From Zhaonella formicivorans (lineage in GTDB: Bacteria > Bacillota > DUOV01 > Zhaonellaceae): a DNA stretch of 64,000 nt. The DNA lies in the NCBI RefSeq assembly GCF_004353525.1, contig NZ_CP085524.1, positions 1,002,001-1,066,000 of the forward strand. The letters are read 5' to 3'. Positions 42,143 to 50,803 of this stretch are shown here, in pieces. Position 1 is the first letter of the stretch, and the number at the start of each line of letters is the position of its first letter. The notes under the pieces were generated by a model that saw nothing but the letters and a program-made list of their open reading frames with translations, had not been told where the DNA came from and searched no databases. The position numbers were made by a program, and so were the translations under genes.

Positions 42143-43249
42143 TTAATTTAAGAAGGGATGCAAGATTTTTCTAATTTTTTGTTCTCTCGGCATTGCCTCA
42201 TCTTTGGCTATAAGAGGAATTCTGGCCAATTCTTGACCTTGGGACTTGACTAGCAAATAACCAACCGGGGAGCCTTTTTTTATTGTGCCGTATTCTCTTT
42301 TGTTTAAAATAACTACCCGCTCTAGCCGCGAACCTTTCGGCAAAGCATGAGCAAAAGTGTGCGCTGTTACTATTGGGATCCTATAGTTAAGAGCATTTGG
42401 CACATATATTGCTCCAAATTCTGTCCCTTTAGCGATGTTTTCAAAAGTTGTGGAAGAGAAACCATAGTCCAAAAGCGTTGCTGCGTCCCCGAACCGGTCC
42501 CTGCTTTTTAGCACAACTGCAATTAGCTGCCGGCCACCTCTTTTGGCCGAAGCAACCAAACAACTACCTGCTTCTTTGGTAGTCCCTGTCTTAACACCAT
42601 TTGCTCCCGGGTATTTCCACAGAAGCTTATTTGTGTTTTGCAAATATCTTCCCCATTTTTTCCCATACCAGGGGATTGTAATTTGTTTAGTACTAACAAT
42701 GCTTTGAAATACCCGGGACTGTAACCCGTAGCGGGCCATAAGCGCTAAATCGTAAGCTGTTGAATAGTGCTCCGGAGCAGGTAGGCCGTTTGGGTTTTTA
42801 AAATTAGAGTTAAAAGCGCCAAGCAATTTAGCTTTTCGGTTCATCAAAACCACGAACAATTCTTCAGAGCCGCTTAAGTATTCAGCTAAAGCAACTGTTG
42901 CATCATTCCCGGATTTTATTAAAGCCCCTCTAACCAAGTTTAATACAGTAATTTTTTCGCCAGGCTCAAGGTAAATTGAAGCTTCACCTACTGCAGCCGC
43001 TCTATGGCTTATACAGACCTCTTTATTCAACTCCCCTTGCTCTAACGCTAAAATTGCTGTCATAATTTTAGTTGTGCTAGCAGGTGGTCTTTTTTGTTCT
43101 GCATTTTTCGCTAGCAGGACCGTTCCTGTCTTTGCATCCATTAACACGTAAGCCTGAGCAGTAAGAGGCAACTCCGCTGCGTAACCGGGAAAAATGCTTG
43201 CCCAAAAGATTAAGCCTGCTAAATGAAGCGTTACCAAAATTTTAATCAA
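42143..43249 (-). CDS. dacF: D-alanyl-D-alanine carboxypeptidase (DacF-type)
   Basis: 368 residues with a signal peptide (hydrophobic to about residue 22, then AAELPLTAQA). The S-x-x-K is in PPASTTKIM, SGN in IKSGNDAT, and KTG in GVKTGTT, followed by a C-terminal PBP5-like domain. It trims cell-wall pentapeptides; DacF acts in spore cortex formation. The start is TTG 43249 with GAGGGGGG six bases upstream. Some other vegetative DacA/DacB role cannot be excluded. Confidence 0.9.
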   Translation of the reverse strand: MIKILVTLHLAGLIFWASIFPGYAAELPLTAQAYVLMDAKTGTVLLAKNAEQKRPPASTTKIMTAILALEQGELNKEVCISHRAAAVGEASIYLEPGEKITVLNLVRGALIKSGNDATVALAEYLSGSEELFVVLMNRKAKLLGAFNSNFKNPNGLPAPEHYSTAYDLALMARYGLQSRVFQSIVSTKQITIPWYGKKWGRYLQNTNKLLWKYPGANGVKTGTTKEAGSCLVASAKRGGRQLIAVVLKSRDRFGDAATLLDYGFSSTTFENIAKGTEFGAIYVPNALNYRIPIVTAHTFAHALPKGSRLERVVILNKREYGTIKKGSPVGYLLVKSQGQELARIPLIAKDEAMPREQKIRKILHPFLN

Positions 43250-43259
43250 TGACGACCCC

Positions 43260-43370
43260 CCTCAATGCCAATCATATTCAAAATTCTTTTTTAAAAAATC
43301 TTTTTTAGTATGCGAATGAAACTAGTGATATATAACTTGCTAAATTTTAGTAGCTTAATCGGCATTGAGG
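43260..43370. promoter_or_regulatory. Inverted repeat masking the dacF ribosome-binding site
   Basis: CCTCAATGCC (43260-43269) and GGCATTGAGG (43361-43370) are perfect complements about 90 bases apart. On the minus strand the second arm contains the dacF Shine-Dalgarno. The candidate sporulation promoter lies between the arms. Confidence 0.6.
43306..43335 (-). promoter_or_regulatory. Candidate sigma-F/sigma-G promoter of dacF
   Basis: CATACTA (43312-43306) fits the forespore -10 CATnCTA; TTATA (43335-43331) is 18 bases upstream and matches only part of the -35. dacF is a forespore gene in B. subtilis. Confidence 0.4.
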
Positions 43371-43379
43371 ATTTTGCAA

Positions 43380-44099
43380 TTATTTTGGCAGCACATCAGA
43401 AACTGTAGTTAACTCATAACCTTGTTCTTGAAGCGTCTTTAGCATTGTTTCCAAAGCTAAAGCTGTACGATCGGTTGGATGCATTAGAACTATGGCTCCG
43501 TTTTGTGCACTTTTGATTACCTTTTGGTAAATTTGTTCCGGACTTTTAGACTTATCCCAGTCGATAGTGTCAATTGTCCACATGATAGTTTTATATCCAA
43601 CATTTTCAGCTGCTTCAACTACATGGGGCTGGTGCTCTCCATAGGGCGGTGCAAAAAGAACCGTTTGTTGGCCAGAGGCTTTTAAAATGGCTTCCTCAGT
43701 CTTTTTGATTTCATCCTGGTTCTCCCGTTTGCTGATCCTGTCCGGATGAGGATGGGAATAGCCGTGGTTGCCAAGCTCATGGCCTTGTTCTGCTATTTGC
43801 TTCACCAGTTCGGGAAATTTTACAGCAAACCGCCCGGTGATAAAAAAAGTTGATTTAACCTCATATTTTTTTAGAATATCCATGATTATGGGTAGATGTT
43901 CTTCGCCCCAATCAACATTAAAAGTCAATGCCATTTTCTGAGCGCTGTTATCTCCCTGATAAATAGGCTGTGCCTTCGTTGTGGTTACCACTAAATCGCT
44001 CCGCCAAAAATCATGCCCAACCATGCCAAAAACTACAGCCGTAAAAAGAACTAAAAGCCATTTCACTAACTGTTTTTTACTCCAATAAAAAATGCGCAT
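43380..44099 (-). CDS. Polysaccharide deacetylase family protein (YlxY/PdaB-like)
   Basis: 239 residues: an N-terminal membrane helix (WLLVLFTAVVFGMVG) then a NodB domain with MALTFNVDWG, STFFITGR, and ELGNHGYSHPHPD, which carries the metal histidines, and the MWTIDTIDWDKS motif. It would act outside the cell or in the spore envelope on peptidoglycan or glycan N-acetyl groups. The gene corresponds in position to ylxY, next to pnp. Upstream, TCATAAA and TATAAT resemble a sigma-E or sigma-A promoter. Confidence 0.88.
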   Translation of the reverse strand: MRIFYWSKKQLVKWLLVLFTAVVFGMVGHDFWRSDLVVTTTKAQPIYQGDNSAQKMALTFNVDWGEEHLPIIMDILKKYEVKSTFFITGRFAVKFPELVKQIAEQGHELGNHGYSHPHPDRISKRENQDEIKKTEEAILKASGQQTVLFAPPYGEHQPHVVEAAENVGYKTIMWTIDTIDWDKSKSPEQIYQKVIKSAQNGAIVLMHPTDRTALALETMLKTLQEQGYELTTVSDVLPK

Positions 44100-44237
44100 G
44101 GGAGTAACCTCCTTAAGGTAATATTTTACCTTTAGATTATACTCCTGCCCATGTTGCCTTTATGACTGGATCAACAAAATAAAAGGACGGAACTGGAGGG
44201 TTTCGTCCTACTGCCTAATGCTTTTATTTGGAACAGC

Positions 44238-44272
44238 AAAAAGTAAAAGGCCATAACCTTTAAGCTATGGCT
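44238..44272 (-). terminator. Intrinsic terminator after pnp
   Basis: GCCATA / TATGGC on the minus strand, directly after the pnp stop, followed by CTTTTACTTTTT. Confidence 0.82.
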
Positions 44273-44274
44273 TT

Positions 44275-46446
44275 TTAGCTTTTATTTCCTTTTAAGGCTT
44301 CCTTTCTGGAAAGCTTCAACCTGCCTTGCTGATCAAAACCGGTTGCTTTGACCAGAATGTCATCCCCTTCTTTAACCACATCTTCCACTTTGGCCACCCG
44401 TTCTTCAGCTAACTGGGAAATATGGACCAGACCTTCTTTACCTGGCATCCCTAAAACCCCGGGTATAATTTCTACAAAAGCACCAAAATCAGTAGTCCTG
44501 GTCACTTTACCCACATAAACTTTTCCTACTTCCACTTCCTTGGTTATCGCTTCAATAATCCTGATAGCTTTTTCTCCCGCTTCTCCGTCACTCGCTGCTA
44601 TATATACCCTTCCGTCATCTTCAATATCGATTTCTACTCCTGTCTCTTCAATAATCTTTTTGATAATTTTACCACCGGGTCCAATGATATCGCGGATTTT
44701 TTCAGGATCGACAGTTGTTCTTATAATGCGGGGAGCATACGGAGAAATAACCGGACGGGGCTCCTGTATAGCCTCCAGCATCTTTTCCAGAATATGCAAA
44801 CGTCCTCTTTTGGCCTGTTCAAGTGCTCTCTGCAGTATCTCCCGGTTAATCCCAGAAATCTTAATATCCATTTGCAAAGCAGTAACGCCATCTTTGGTGC
44901 CTGCCACTTTAAAATCCATATCTCCTAGAGCATCTTCAACACCTTGAATATCCGTAAGCACAACTACATTGTCTTCTTCTTTCACCAAACCCATAGCAAC
45001 CCCGGCCACAGGCGCTTTGATAGGCACGCCAGCATCCATTAACGACAAAGTACTGCCGCAAACACTCCCCATGGAAGTAGAACCGTTAGAACCAATCACT
45101 TCGGAAACCAGCCGGATTGTATAGGGGAAATCTTCTTCCGAAGGCAACATGGGTTCCAAAGCTCTTTCAGCCAAAGCGCCATGTCCGATTTCACGCCTTC
45201 CCGGACTGCGCAGCGGCCTGGCCTCTCCAACGCTGTATGGTGGAAAATTGTAATGGTGCATATACCGTTTAGACTCTTCAACACCTAAACCGTCAAGTAT
45301 CTGCTCATCCCCTACAGGCCCAAGGGTTGTAACCGTTAATACTTGGGTTTCACCCCTGGTAAACAAACCGGAACCGTGGGTTCTAGGTAAGAGGCCCACT
45401 TCACAGCTTATCGGGCGCACTTCCTCCAAACCTCTTCCATCTACCCGTATTTGTTCTTTAAGAATTAAATTTCTTACTAACTCCTTTTCTGTCTTTGCCA
45501 ATAAGTTCTTAAACCATTTTTCGCTCTCCGGATATTCTTCCAGAATCAAGGGGTGTTCTGCAAAAAAATGTTCAAACAAATCTTTTTTTAGGTTATCCAT
45601 AATTTCTTCCCGCTCTTGTTTGCGTTTCCGTTCGCCAGCGCAGAGCCTGATAGTTTTGTCCAGCGGAGCAGTTATATATTCTTTTATTTTTTGTTCAATA
45701 TCCGGGTTAATAATCTCTTCCGATACTTCAGTTTTTTCTTTAGCTAATCCCAACTCTACTGCTTCCTGCCTGAAGTTTTCAATAAATTCCACGATTTGAA
45801 TAATCTCTTGATGTCCTTTCATAATTGCTTCCAGTAGAGTTTCTTCAGGCACCTCATGGGCTCCAGCTTCAACCATCATAATTGCCTCTTTAGTGCCGGC
45901 TACTACTAAATTTAACCTGCTCTTTTCAGCTTGCACAAGAGTTGGGTTAATAATCAGTTGACCATCCACCAAGCCTACCCTTACTGCTCCAATTGGGCCA
46001 AGAAATGGAATTTGGGAAATTGTCAATGCAGCCGAAGCTCCGATCATAGCCGCTACGTCGGGTGGATTATCCTGATCAACAGAAAGCACTGTAGTTATGA
46101 TTTGAACATCGTTGCGATAGTTTTTGGGGAAAAGCGGTCTAATAGGCCTATCAATGAGTCTACCGGAAAGAATGGCTTTTTCACTGGGCCTTCCTTCTCT
46201 TTTGATAAACCCGCCGGGAATTTTACCTACAGCATAAAGCCGTTCTTCATAATCCACGGTTAGTGGGAAAAAGTCTATACCCTCTCTGGGCTCTGCAGAA
46301 GCAGTTGCAGTAGCCAGTACCATTGTATCGCCGTAACGAACCAAAACTGATCCGCTCGCTTGCCGTGCCAGCCTTCCTGTTTCTAATACCAATTCCCTAC
46401 CTTGCAGCAGCAATGTTTTCCGCAAAACCGTTCCATATGGGTGCAT
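44275..46446 (-). CDS. pnp: Polyribonucleotide nucleotidyltransferase (PNPase)
   Basis: 723 residues from ATG 46446. Two RNase PH domains joined by a helical domain, then KH ([18 protein letters not shown]) and S1 ([21 protein letters not shown]). It degrades RNA 3' to 5' using phosphate. AGGAGG lies 12 bases before the ATG; the open frame reaches 46485 but lacks a site. It follows rpsO with a terminator in between, as usual. Confidence 0.98.
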   Translation of the reverse strand: MHPYGTVLRKTLLLQGRELVLETGRLARQASGSVLVRYGDTMVLATATASAEPREGIDFFPLTVDYEERLYAVGKIPGGFIKREGRPSEKAILSGRLIDRPIRPLFPKNYRNDVQIITTVLSVDQDNPPDVAAMIGASAALTISQIPFLGPIGAVRVGLVDGQLIINPTLVQAEKSRLNLVVAGTKEAIMMVEAGAHEVPEETLLEAIMKGHQEIIQIVEFIENFRQEAVELGLAKEKTEVSEEIINPDIEQKIKEYITAPLDKTIRLCAGERKRKQEREEIMDNLKKDLFEHFFAEHPLILEEYPESEKWFKNLLAKTEKELVRNLILKEQIRVDGRGLEEVRPISCEVGLLPRTHGSGLFTRGETQVLTVTTLGPVGDEQILDGLGVEESKRYMHHYNFPPYSVGEARPLRSPGRREIGHGALAERALEPMLPSEEDFPYTIRLVSEVIGSNGSTSMGSVCGSTLSLMDAGVPIKAPVAGVAMGLVKEEDNVVVLTDIQGVEDALGDMDFKVAGTKDGVTALQMDIKISGINREILQRALEQAKRGRLHILEKMLEAIQEPRPVISPYAPRIIRTTVDPEKIRDIIGPGGKIIKKIIEETGVEIDIEDDGRVYIAASDGEAGEKAIRIIEAITKEVEVGKVYVGKVTRTTDFGAFVEIIPGVLGMPGKEGLVHISQLAEERVAKVEDVVKEGDDILVKATGFDQQGRLKLSRKEALKGNKS

Positions 46447-46506
46447 CTTTACCAAAAACCTCCTAACATAGCTCAATGCCATCAAACTTTTACCAATTCG
46501 ACATAT

Positions 46507-46534
46507 AATATATTATTTCCTGCCGTAAACACAA
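46507..46534 (-). promoter_or_regulatory. Candidate pnp promoter and nearby dyad
   Basis: TTGTGT (46534-46529) with TATATT (16-base spacer) or TATTAT (18-base spacer) on the minus strand in the rpsO-pnp gap. A hairpin GTGGTC / GACCAC at 46549-46562 lies just upstream and could be an operator. Confidence 0.35.
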
Positions 46535-46620
46535 AAAATACCATCTTCGTGGTCTGGACCACTTAAAAAACCGTTTGCCAACCAATATGGGAACCCAAAG
46601 GCGTATTTTAGAGTAAGATT

Positions 46621-46648
46621 TAAAAAAAGAAGAGCGCCACTGCGCTCT
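46621..46648 (-). terminator. Intrinsic terminator after rpsO
   Basis: AGAGCGC / GCGCTCT on the minus strand, starting at the rpsO stop, followed by TTCTTTTTTT. Confidence 0.88.
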
Positions 46649-46916
46649 ACCTTCTCAATCCTAACTGGTCTACTATCCGCCGGTACCTCTCAAAATGGTT
46701 ATCCTTGAGGTAATTTAACAATCCCCTTCTTTGGCCGACCATTTTTAACAAACCTCTGCGGGAATGAAAATCTTTTTTGTGAACCTTGAGGTGTTCAGTC
46801 AAATGGTTGATCCTCTCTGTCAAAATCGCGATCTGCACTTCTGGAGATCCGGTATCTGTTTCATGCAGTTTGAATTTTTCTATGATTTCCTGTTTCTTAG
46901 CAGCAAACGCAGACAT
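46647..46916 (-). CDS. rpsO: 30S ribosomal protein S15
   Basis: 89 residues, exactly the usual S15 size ([23 protein letters not shown], then [20 protein letters not shown]). S15 nucleates assembly of the 30S central domain. ATG 46916 has AAGGAGGTG upstream. It has its own promoter and a structured 5' leader that is a probable S15 autoregulatory site. Confidence 0.98.
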   Translation of the reverse strand: MSAFAAKKQEIIEKFKLHETDTGSPEVQIAILTERINHLTEHLKVHKKDFHSRRGLLKMVGQRRGLLNYLKDNHFERYRRIVDQLGLRR

Positions 46917-46945
46917 AAATATCACCTCCTTATTTCCCTGTATCC

Positions 46946-46993
46946 CCTTAAGCCAAGAAAAACGTCGAGGCCTTCGAATCTCCTAGCCTAAGG
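46946..46993 (-). promoter_or_regulatory. Structured leader of rpsO (probable S15 autoregulatory element)
   Basis: On the minus strand CCTTAGGCTAGGA (46993-46981) pairs along 13 bases with TCTTGGCTTAAGG (46958-46946), using three G-U pairs, and encloses TCGAAGGCCTCGA. It lies in the ~95-base leader before the start codon. Many rpsO leaders bind S15 to repress translation. Confidence 0.65.
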
Positions 46994-47017
46994 TTCATAA
47001 ATAATTCTAGCATTTGT

Positions 47018-47046
47018 ATTATACTAAATGAGCATGAGCTAAGCAA
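47018..47046 (-). promoter_or_regulatory. Sigma-A promoter of rpsO
   Basis: TTGCTT (47046-47041) and TATAAT (47023-47018) with a 17-base spacer on the minus strand. Confidence 0.75.
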
Positions 47047-47063
47047 GCCATAGTTGAAATTTG

Positions 47064-47285
47064 TCACTTGCCGATAACAGTGATCACGAGCCGACCGGCA
47101 GGTATATCTTTTGCAACCAGATCAAACATCCTTCCGGTTTGAGAAAAAAAACCCCTAAAGCGCGTAGCTGTTGGGATTTGACCGGGAATCTTTTTTGCCG
47201 CTTCGGTAATATCAGCAAGCGTAATGTTCTCCTGCCTGAAATCTTTTAAACGCTTTTTCGCATGTTCAGTAATTAAAACTCGCAT
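47064..47285 (-). CDS. Small basic protein of unknown function (DUF4258/RelE-like toxin fold?)
   Basis: 73 residues. The opening MRVLITEHAKKRLKDFRQ resembles the start of small RelE-like or DUF4258 proteins (a 'HAKKRL' helix), and the C-terminal strands (GRLVITVIGK) are also typical of that fold. I do not recognise an exact family. ATG 47285 follows GAGGG; a GTG nine bases upstream is in frame. It starts 23 bases after the next gene's stop and could be paired with it. It sits between ribF and rpsO, which are usually adjacent. Confidence 0.65.
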   Translation of the reverse strand: MRVLITEHAKKRLKDFRQENITLADITEAAKKIPGQIPTATRFRGFFSQTGRMFDLVAKDIPAGRLVITVIGK

Positions 47286-47308
47286 CGGGCCCACCCTCGC
47301 TGATTTCT

Positions 47309-47530
47309 TTAGCCCACACCATAAACTATCAGTTCTTGGTCCTCTTCAGCAATGATGGAATAGAAGGCCTCCTGAAATGCTCTCTGTTTGGCCCGTTCAA
47401 GGCCGTTACGGGAGTATATCCTTTCCAATTCTTTTTTCAGACTTAAGAAACGCTCGCTGAAAACAATATTGGCAACATAATGAGCGTAACGATCCATCTC
47501 ACTATGACGGTCATCGATTACCGGCAACAT
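47309..47530 (-). CDS. Small protein of unknown function
   Basis: 73 residues, predicted mostly helical (SERFLSLKKELERIYSRNGLERAKQRAFQEAFYSI), with an acidic C-terminus (EEDQELIVYGVG). No family recognised. It is the first gene of the pair in the ribF-rpsO gap and probably part of the ribF transcript. It could serve as antitoxin-like partner or be an unrelated small protein. Confidence 0.6.
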   Translation of the reverse strand: MLPVIDDRHSEMDRYAHYVANIVFSERFLSLKKELERIYSRNGLERAKQRAFQEAFYSIIAEEDQELIVYGVG

Positions 47531-47568
47531 TTGACCACTCCCTGGATTTATTGTGTATGAAATGTATA

Positions 47569-48531
47569 TTAGGAATCCGTGGAGATATGCGTGGTAATAT
47601 TCTCCAAGGAATGCAAAATTGCCGTTGATTTTTTATAATCCATGTCTAATTGAGCTTTTAAATCGTATAGCGAAGCAAATTTCTGTTCATCCCTTAACCT
47701 ATGGCAAAAGCTGACCTCCAGTTCCTCACCGTAAATATCGCGGCTAAAGCCAAAAATGTTTATTTCGATTGTTATTGGCAGATCTTCTGCCAAAGTGGGC
47801 TTCTTTCCAATGTTAGTCATCCCATAATACCGCTTGTTACCTAATTTGACCAAACTTGCGTATACACCGTTTTTCGGTATCAGAATATTGTCATCCACCT
47901 GCAAATTAGCAGTGGGAAAACCTATAGTTCTACCTTTTTGTTGACCGGAAACCACACGACCGCTCAAAACAGGCCAATAACCTAACAGTTCCCTTGCCTT
48001 TTCCACTCTTCCCTTTTCTAAAGCTTCACGGATGCTGGTACTGCTAACTATCTCCCCTTTAACCTTTACAGGTGGTATTACCTGCAGTTCAAAACCCAGT
48101 TCCCTTCCTAATTTACTTAAAGTCTCGGTGGTACCTGATGCCTTCCTGCCGAAAGTATAATTGAAACCCACAAAAACACTTTTGACATTTAACCCTTGCA
48201 CTAGAACCTGACGCACAAATTCTTCCGGGGATAATTGGGCCAATTTTAAATCAAAAGGCAGATAAACCAGTTTCCTAACACCTAGCTGAGCAATCAGCTC
48301 CGACTTTTTTTTATTAGAAAGCAGCAGCTTCAGCGGTCGTTCCGGAAAAAGCACTTGTTCGGGATGAGGGTCAAAAGTAAGTACCACAGAACTACAGTTC
48401 GTTTGTTTCGCTTTTTCCACCACTCCGGCAATTAATTTCCGATGTCCTAAGTGGATGCCGTCAAAATTGCCTAAAGCAACTACTGATTTTTCGCAAGACA
48501 CAGGCAACTGATGCAATATGTCCATACCCAT
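47569..48531 (-). CDS. ribF: Bifunctional riboflavin kinase / FAD synthetase
   Basis: 320 residues. The N-terminal nucleotidyltransferase domain has GNFDGIHLGHRKLI and STSIREAL; the C-terminal flavokinase domain has GRTIGFPTANLQ and YGMTNIGKKPT. It makes FMN then FAD. It starts just after truB (3 bases), and the truB-ribF pair is conserved across Firmicutes. Confidence 0.97.
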   Translation of the reverse strand: MGMDILHQLPVSCEKSVVALGNFDGIHLGHRKLIAGVVEKAKQTNCSSVVLTFDPHPEQVLFPERPLKLLLSNKKKSELIAQLGVRKLVYLPFDLKLAQLSPEEFVRQVLVQGLNVKSVFVGFNYTFGRKASGTTETLSKLGRELGFELQVIPPVKVKGEIVSSTSIREALEKGRVEKARELLGYWPVLSGRVVSGQQKGRTIGFPTANLQVDDNILIPKNGVYASLVKLGNKRYYGMTNIGKKPTLAEDLPITIEINIFGFSRDIYGEELEVSFCHRLRDEQKFASLYDLKAQLDMDYKKSTAILHSLENITTHISTDS

Positions 48532-48534
48532 ACC

Positions 48535-49449
48535 TCATTTAAACACTTTTTTAATGCGGATAAAACCGTTTTGCCCCGAACCTTGCTGGATGCCAATGGC
48601 AAGCAGTTTTTTGTCAGGGCTCCACAAAGTTACAAGCTCCTCGGTTTGTAGATTCTCGGGGAAATCTAATAAACTATTGTTTGAGATTTTCACCCCGTTT
48701 AACGCCAGCCTTACATCGCTTTCCTGAACGATGGCCTTTGGCAAATTGGTTATGCCGGTTTCGGGCGGCAATAAAAAACTAAAATCCTGTTTGGCGCAAG
48801 CTTTTGTAATTTCCTCCAATGTCCAGGCATCTTCAACTCGGAACGGTCCCGAAGCTGTACGCAGAAGATAAGACATGACCGCACCACAGCCTAATGCCTC
48901 ACCTATATCGTGGCATAAAGTCCTGATATATGTCCCTTTGGAACATGTAACATCGAAAAGCAACCGATAAGGAGGCTCTTGAAAAAATTCCTCGACAATT
49001 TCCAATTTGTAGATATACACCTGACGCGGTTCACGTTCAACCTCAATACCTTCTCTGGCCAGTTCATATAATCTTCTGCCTTGAAAATGGACCGCAGAGA
49101 CCATTGGGGGTATTTGACTAATTTGTCCGATATATCTGGAAAAAATATTCTTGAGATTTTGCAAATGCTCCTTTTGCACCTGCCGTGTGCATAATACTTC
49201 TCCTTCCATATCTTGGGTGTCAGTAGTAAGCCCCAACAACATTTCGCAGCGGTAGCTTTTATGGTGTTCCTGCACATATTCCACCAGCCTTGTGGCTTGC
49301 CCTACAGCCAATACCAATACACCAGGCACAGCAGGATCTAAAGTACCGGCATGTCCAATCTTTTTGATGGCTAAAAGTTTACGCATCCAGGCAACGACGT
49401 CATGGGAGGTCATACCCGGAGGCTTCAAAACGTTAATAAAACCATGCAT
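48535..49449 (-). CDS. truB: tRNA pseudouridine(55) synthase
   Basis: 304 residues. The catalytic aspartate is in GHAGTLDPAVPGVL; the start INVLKPPGMTSHDVV is standard, and GTYIRTLCHDIG is another conserved block. It modifies U55 of the T-loop of all tRNAs. A C-terminal PUA-like segment is present. Confidence 0.97.
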   Translation of the reverse strand: MHGFINVLKPPGMTSHDVVAWMRKLLAIKKIGHAGTLDPAVPGVLVLAVGQATRLVEYVQEHHKSYRCEMLLGLTTDTQDMEGEVLCTRQVQKEHLQNLKNIFSRYIGQISQIPPMVSAVHFQGRRLYELAREGIEVEREPRQVYIYKLEIVEEFFQEPPYRLLFDVTCSKGTYIRTLCHDIGEALGCGAVMSYLLRTASGPFRVEDAWTLEEITKACAKQDFSFLLPPETGITNLPKAIVQESDVRLALNGVKISNNSLLDFPENLQTEELVTLWSPDKKLLAIGIQQGSGQNGFIRIKKVFK

Positions 49450-49469
49450 TCTTAAACCCGCCTTTTCTC

Positions 49470-50432
49470 CTACAGCATTTCCTGCACAGCCATAACCATA
49501 GTATTTACTGCCTGTTCTAACGGTGCATAGATAGTGCAGCCTGCAGCGCGGCGATGACCGCCGCCGTCAAACTTCTGGGCCAGGGCATTAACATCTACGT
49601 ATTGCTTGGAACGTAAAGAAACCTTAATCTTTTGCGGTTCCACTTCTTTAAAAAACATCCCAACTTCTACTCCTGCAATAGAGCGCGGGTAATTAACCAA
49701 ACCTTCCAAATGTTCATTACTTGCGCCGATAGCAGCAATGCTTTTCATGTCTAATGCTACCCAAGCTAGTTTTCCGTCAGCGGCAGTTGTTAAAGAATTT
49801 AACGCGGCTTGTAGAGCCTTTATAGCCGGCAAAGGCTTATTCTCCCAAAGATATTGTCTTATGATATTTGTTTCCGCTCCGTTTTCCAACAATTCGGCTG
49901 CTATCCGCAGTGTTTCAGGTGAAGTGTTTTCGTATTGAAAGGACCCAGAATCCGTAACCAGAGAAGTATATAGAGCCGTTGCTATATCCGGTCCTATCTC
50001 TACATCGATTTCTTTTAATAAATTGTAAATGATTTCACCGGTGGCTGAAGCCTTAGGATTAACATAATTGTACGTGCCAAAACTTGTATTGCTGACGTGG
50101 TGGTCAATATTAATCAGCTGCGTCTCCCCCTGAGGCAGCTCAAACCCCAGCCTGCCCAAATCAGTACAGTCAACTATTATTGCCACTTCGAATTCCGTAC
50201 TCAAAGAGGCAGGGAGCAGAACTTCCTGACTCCCTGCCAAAAATGTCAAAGTTTCCGGAACCGGATCTTTGTTAACTACACTGACCTTTAGACCTTTTTG
50301 CCGCAAAGCCAAGGCTAAAGCCAAAGCAGAACCTATACAATCGCCGTCGGGCGCTTCGTGGGTAGTTATTAAAACCGGTTGCCGCTTTGCAATCAGCTCA
50401 TTTACTACCCTGACTAAAGTGTTTAATTTCAT
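49470..50432 (-). CDS. nrnA: DHH-family nanoRNase / pAp phosphatase
   Basis: 320 residues. The DHH domain has [15 protein letters not shown] and NIDHHVSN, and the DHHA1 domain has GGGHRRAAG. Members such as B. subtilis NrnA degrade very short RNAs and hydrolyse 3'-phosphoadenosine 5'-phosphate; others act on cyclic di-AMP products. It overlaps rbfA by 4 bases, a common place for this gene in Clostridia. Confidence 0.94.
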   Translation of the reverse strand: MKLNTLVRVVNELIAKRQPVLITTHEAPDGDCIGSALALALALRQKGLKVSVVNKDPVPETLTFLAGSQEVLLPASLSTEFEVAIIVDCTDLGRLGFELPQGETQLINIDHHVSNTSFGTYNYVNPKASATGEIIYNLLKEIDVEIGPDIATALYTSLVTDSGSFQYENTSPETLRIAAELLENGAETNIIRQYLWENKPLPAIKALQAALNSLTTAADGKLAWVALDMKSIAAIGASNEHLEGLVNYPRSIAGVEVGMFFKEVEPQKIKVSLRSKQYVDVNALAQKFDGGGHRRAAGCTIYAPLEQAVNTMVMAVQEML

Positions 50433-50788
50433 TCTTTGCTTACCCCTTCAGCTTGAACCTTATTCAAAAGCTCTGCAATTTTTGCACCATGTTCGATGGA
50501 TTCATCAAACTTAAAGACAATTTCCGGAGTATAACGCAGTTGAATTCGTTTTCCTATTTCCCTTCTTACAAAACCACTGGCTTTATTCAGTGCTTCCAAA
50601 GTCTGCTTCTGCTCCTCCGATTTTCCATATACGCTGACATAAACTTTTGCGTAGCGTAAATCACCGCTTACTTCCACACTGGTGATTGTCACAAATCCTA
50701 TCCGGGGATCCTTCAATTCGTTCCGCAGGATTTCAGCAACTTCCCTCTTCATCTCTTCGGCGACGCGTTGGGATCTTTGGAAAACCAT
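50429..50788 (-). CDS. rbfA: Ribosome-binding factor A
   Basis: About 119 residues. The KH-like fold is marked by [14 protein letters not shown] and [10 protein letters not shown], ending with [14 protein letters not shown]. It aids late 16S rRNA maturation and cold adaptation. ATG 50788 has GGGGTGG upstream. It follows infB by 15 bases. Confidence 0.95.
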   Translation of the reverse strand: MVFQRSQRVAEEMKREVAEILRNELKDPRIGFVTITSVEVSGDLRYAKVYVSVYGKSEEQKQTLEALNKASGFVRREIGKRIQLRYTPEIVFKFDESIEHGAKIAELLNKVQAEGVSKE

Positions 50789-50803
50789 ACTTTCCACCCC
50801 GCT

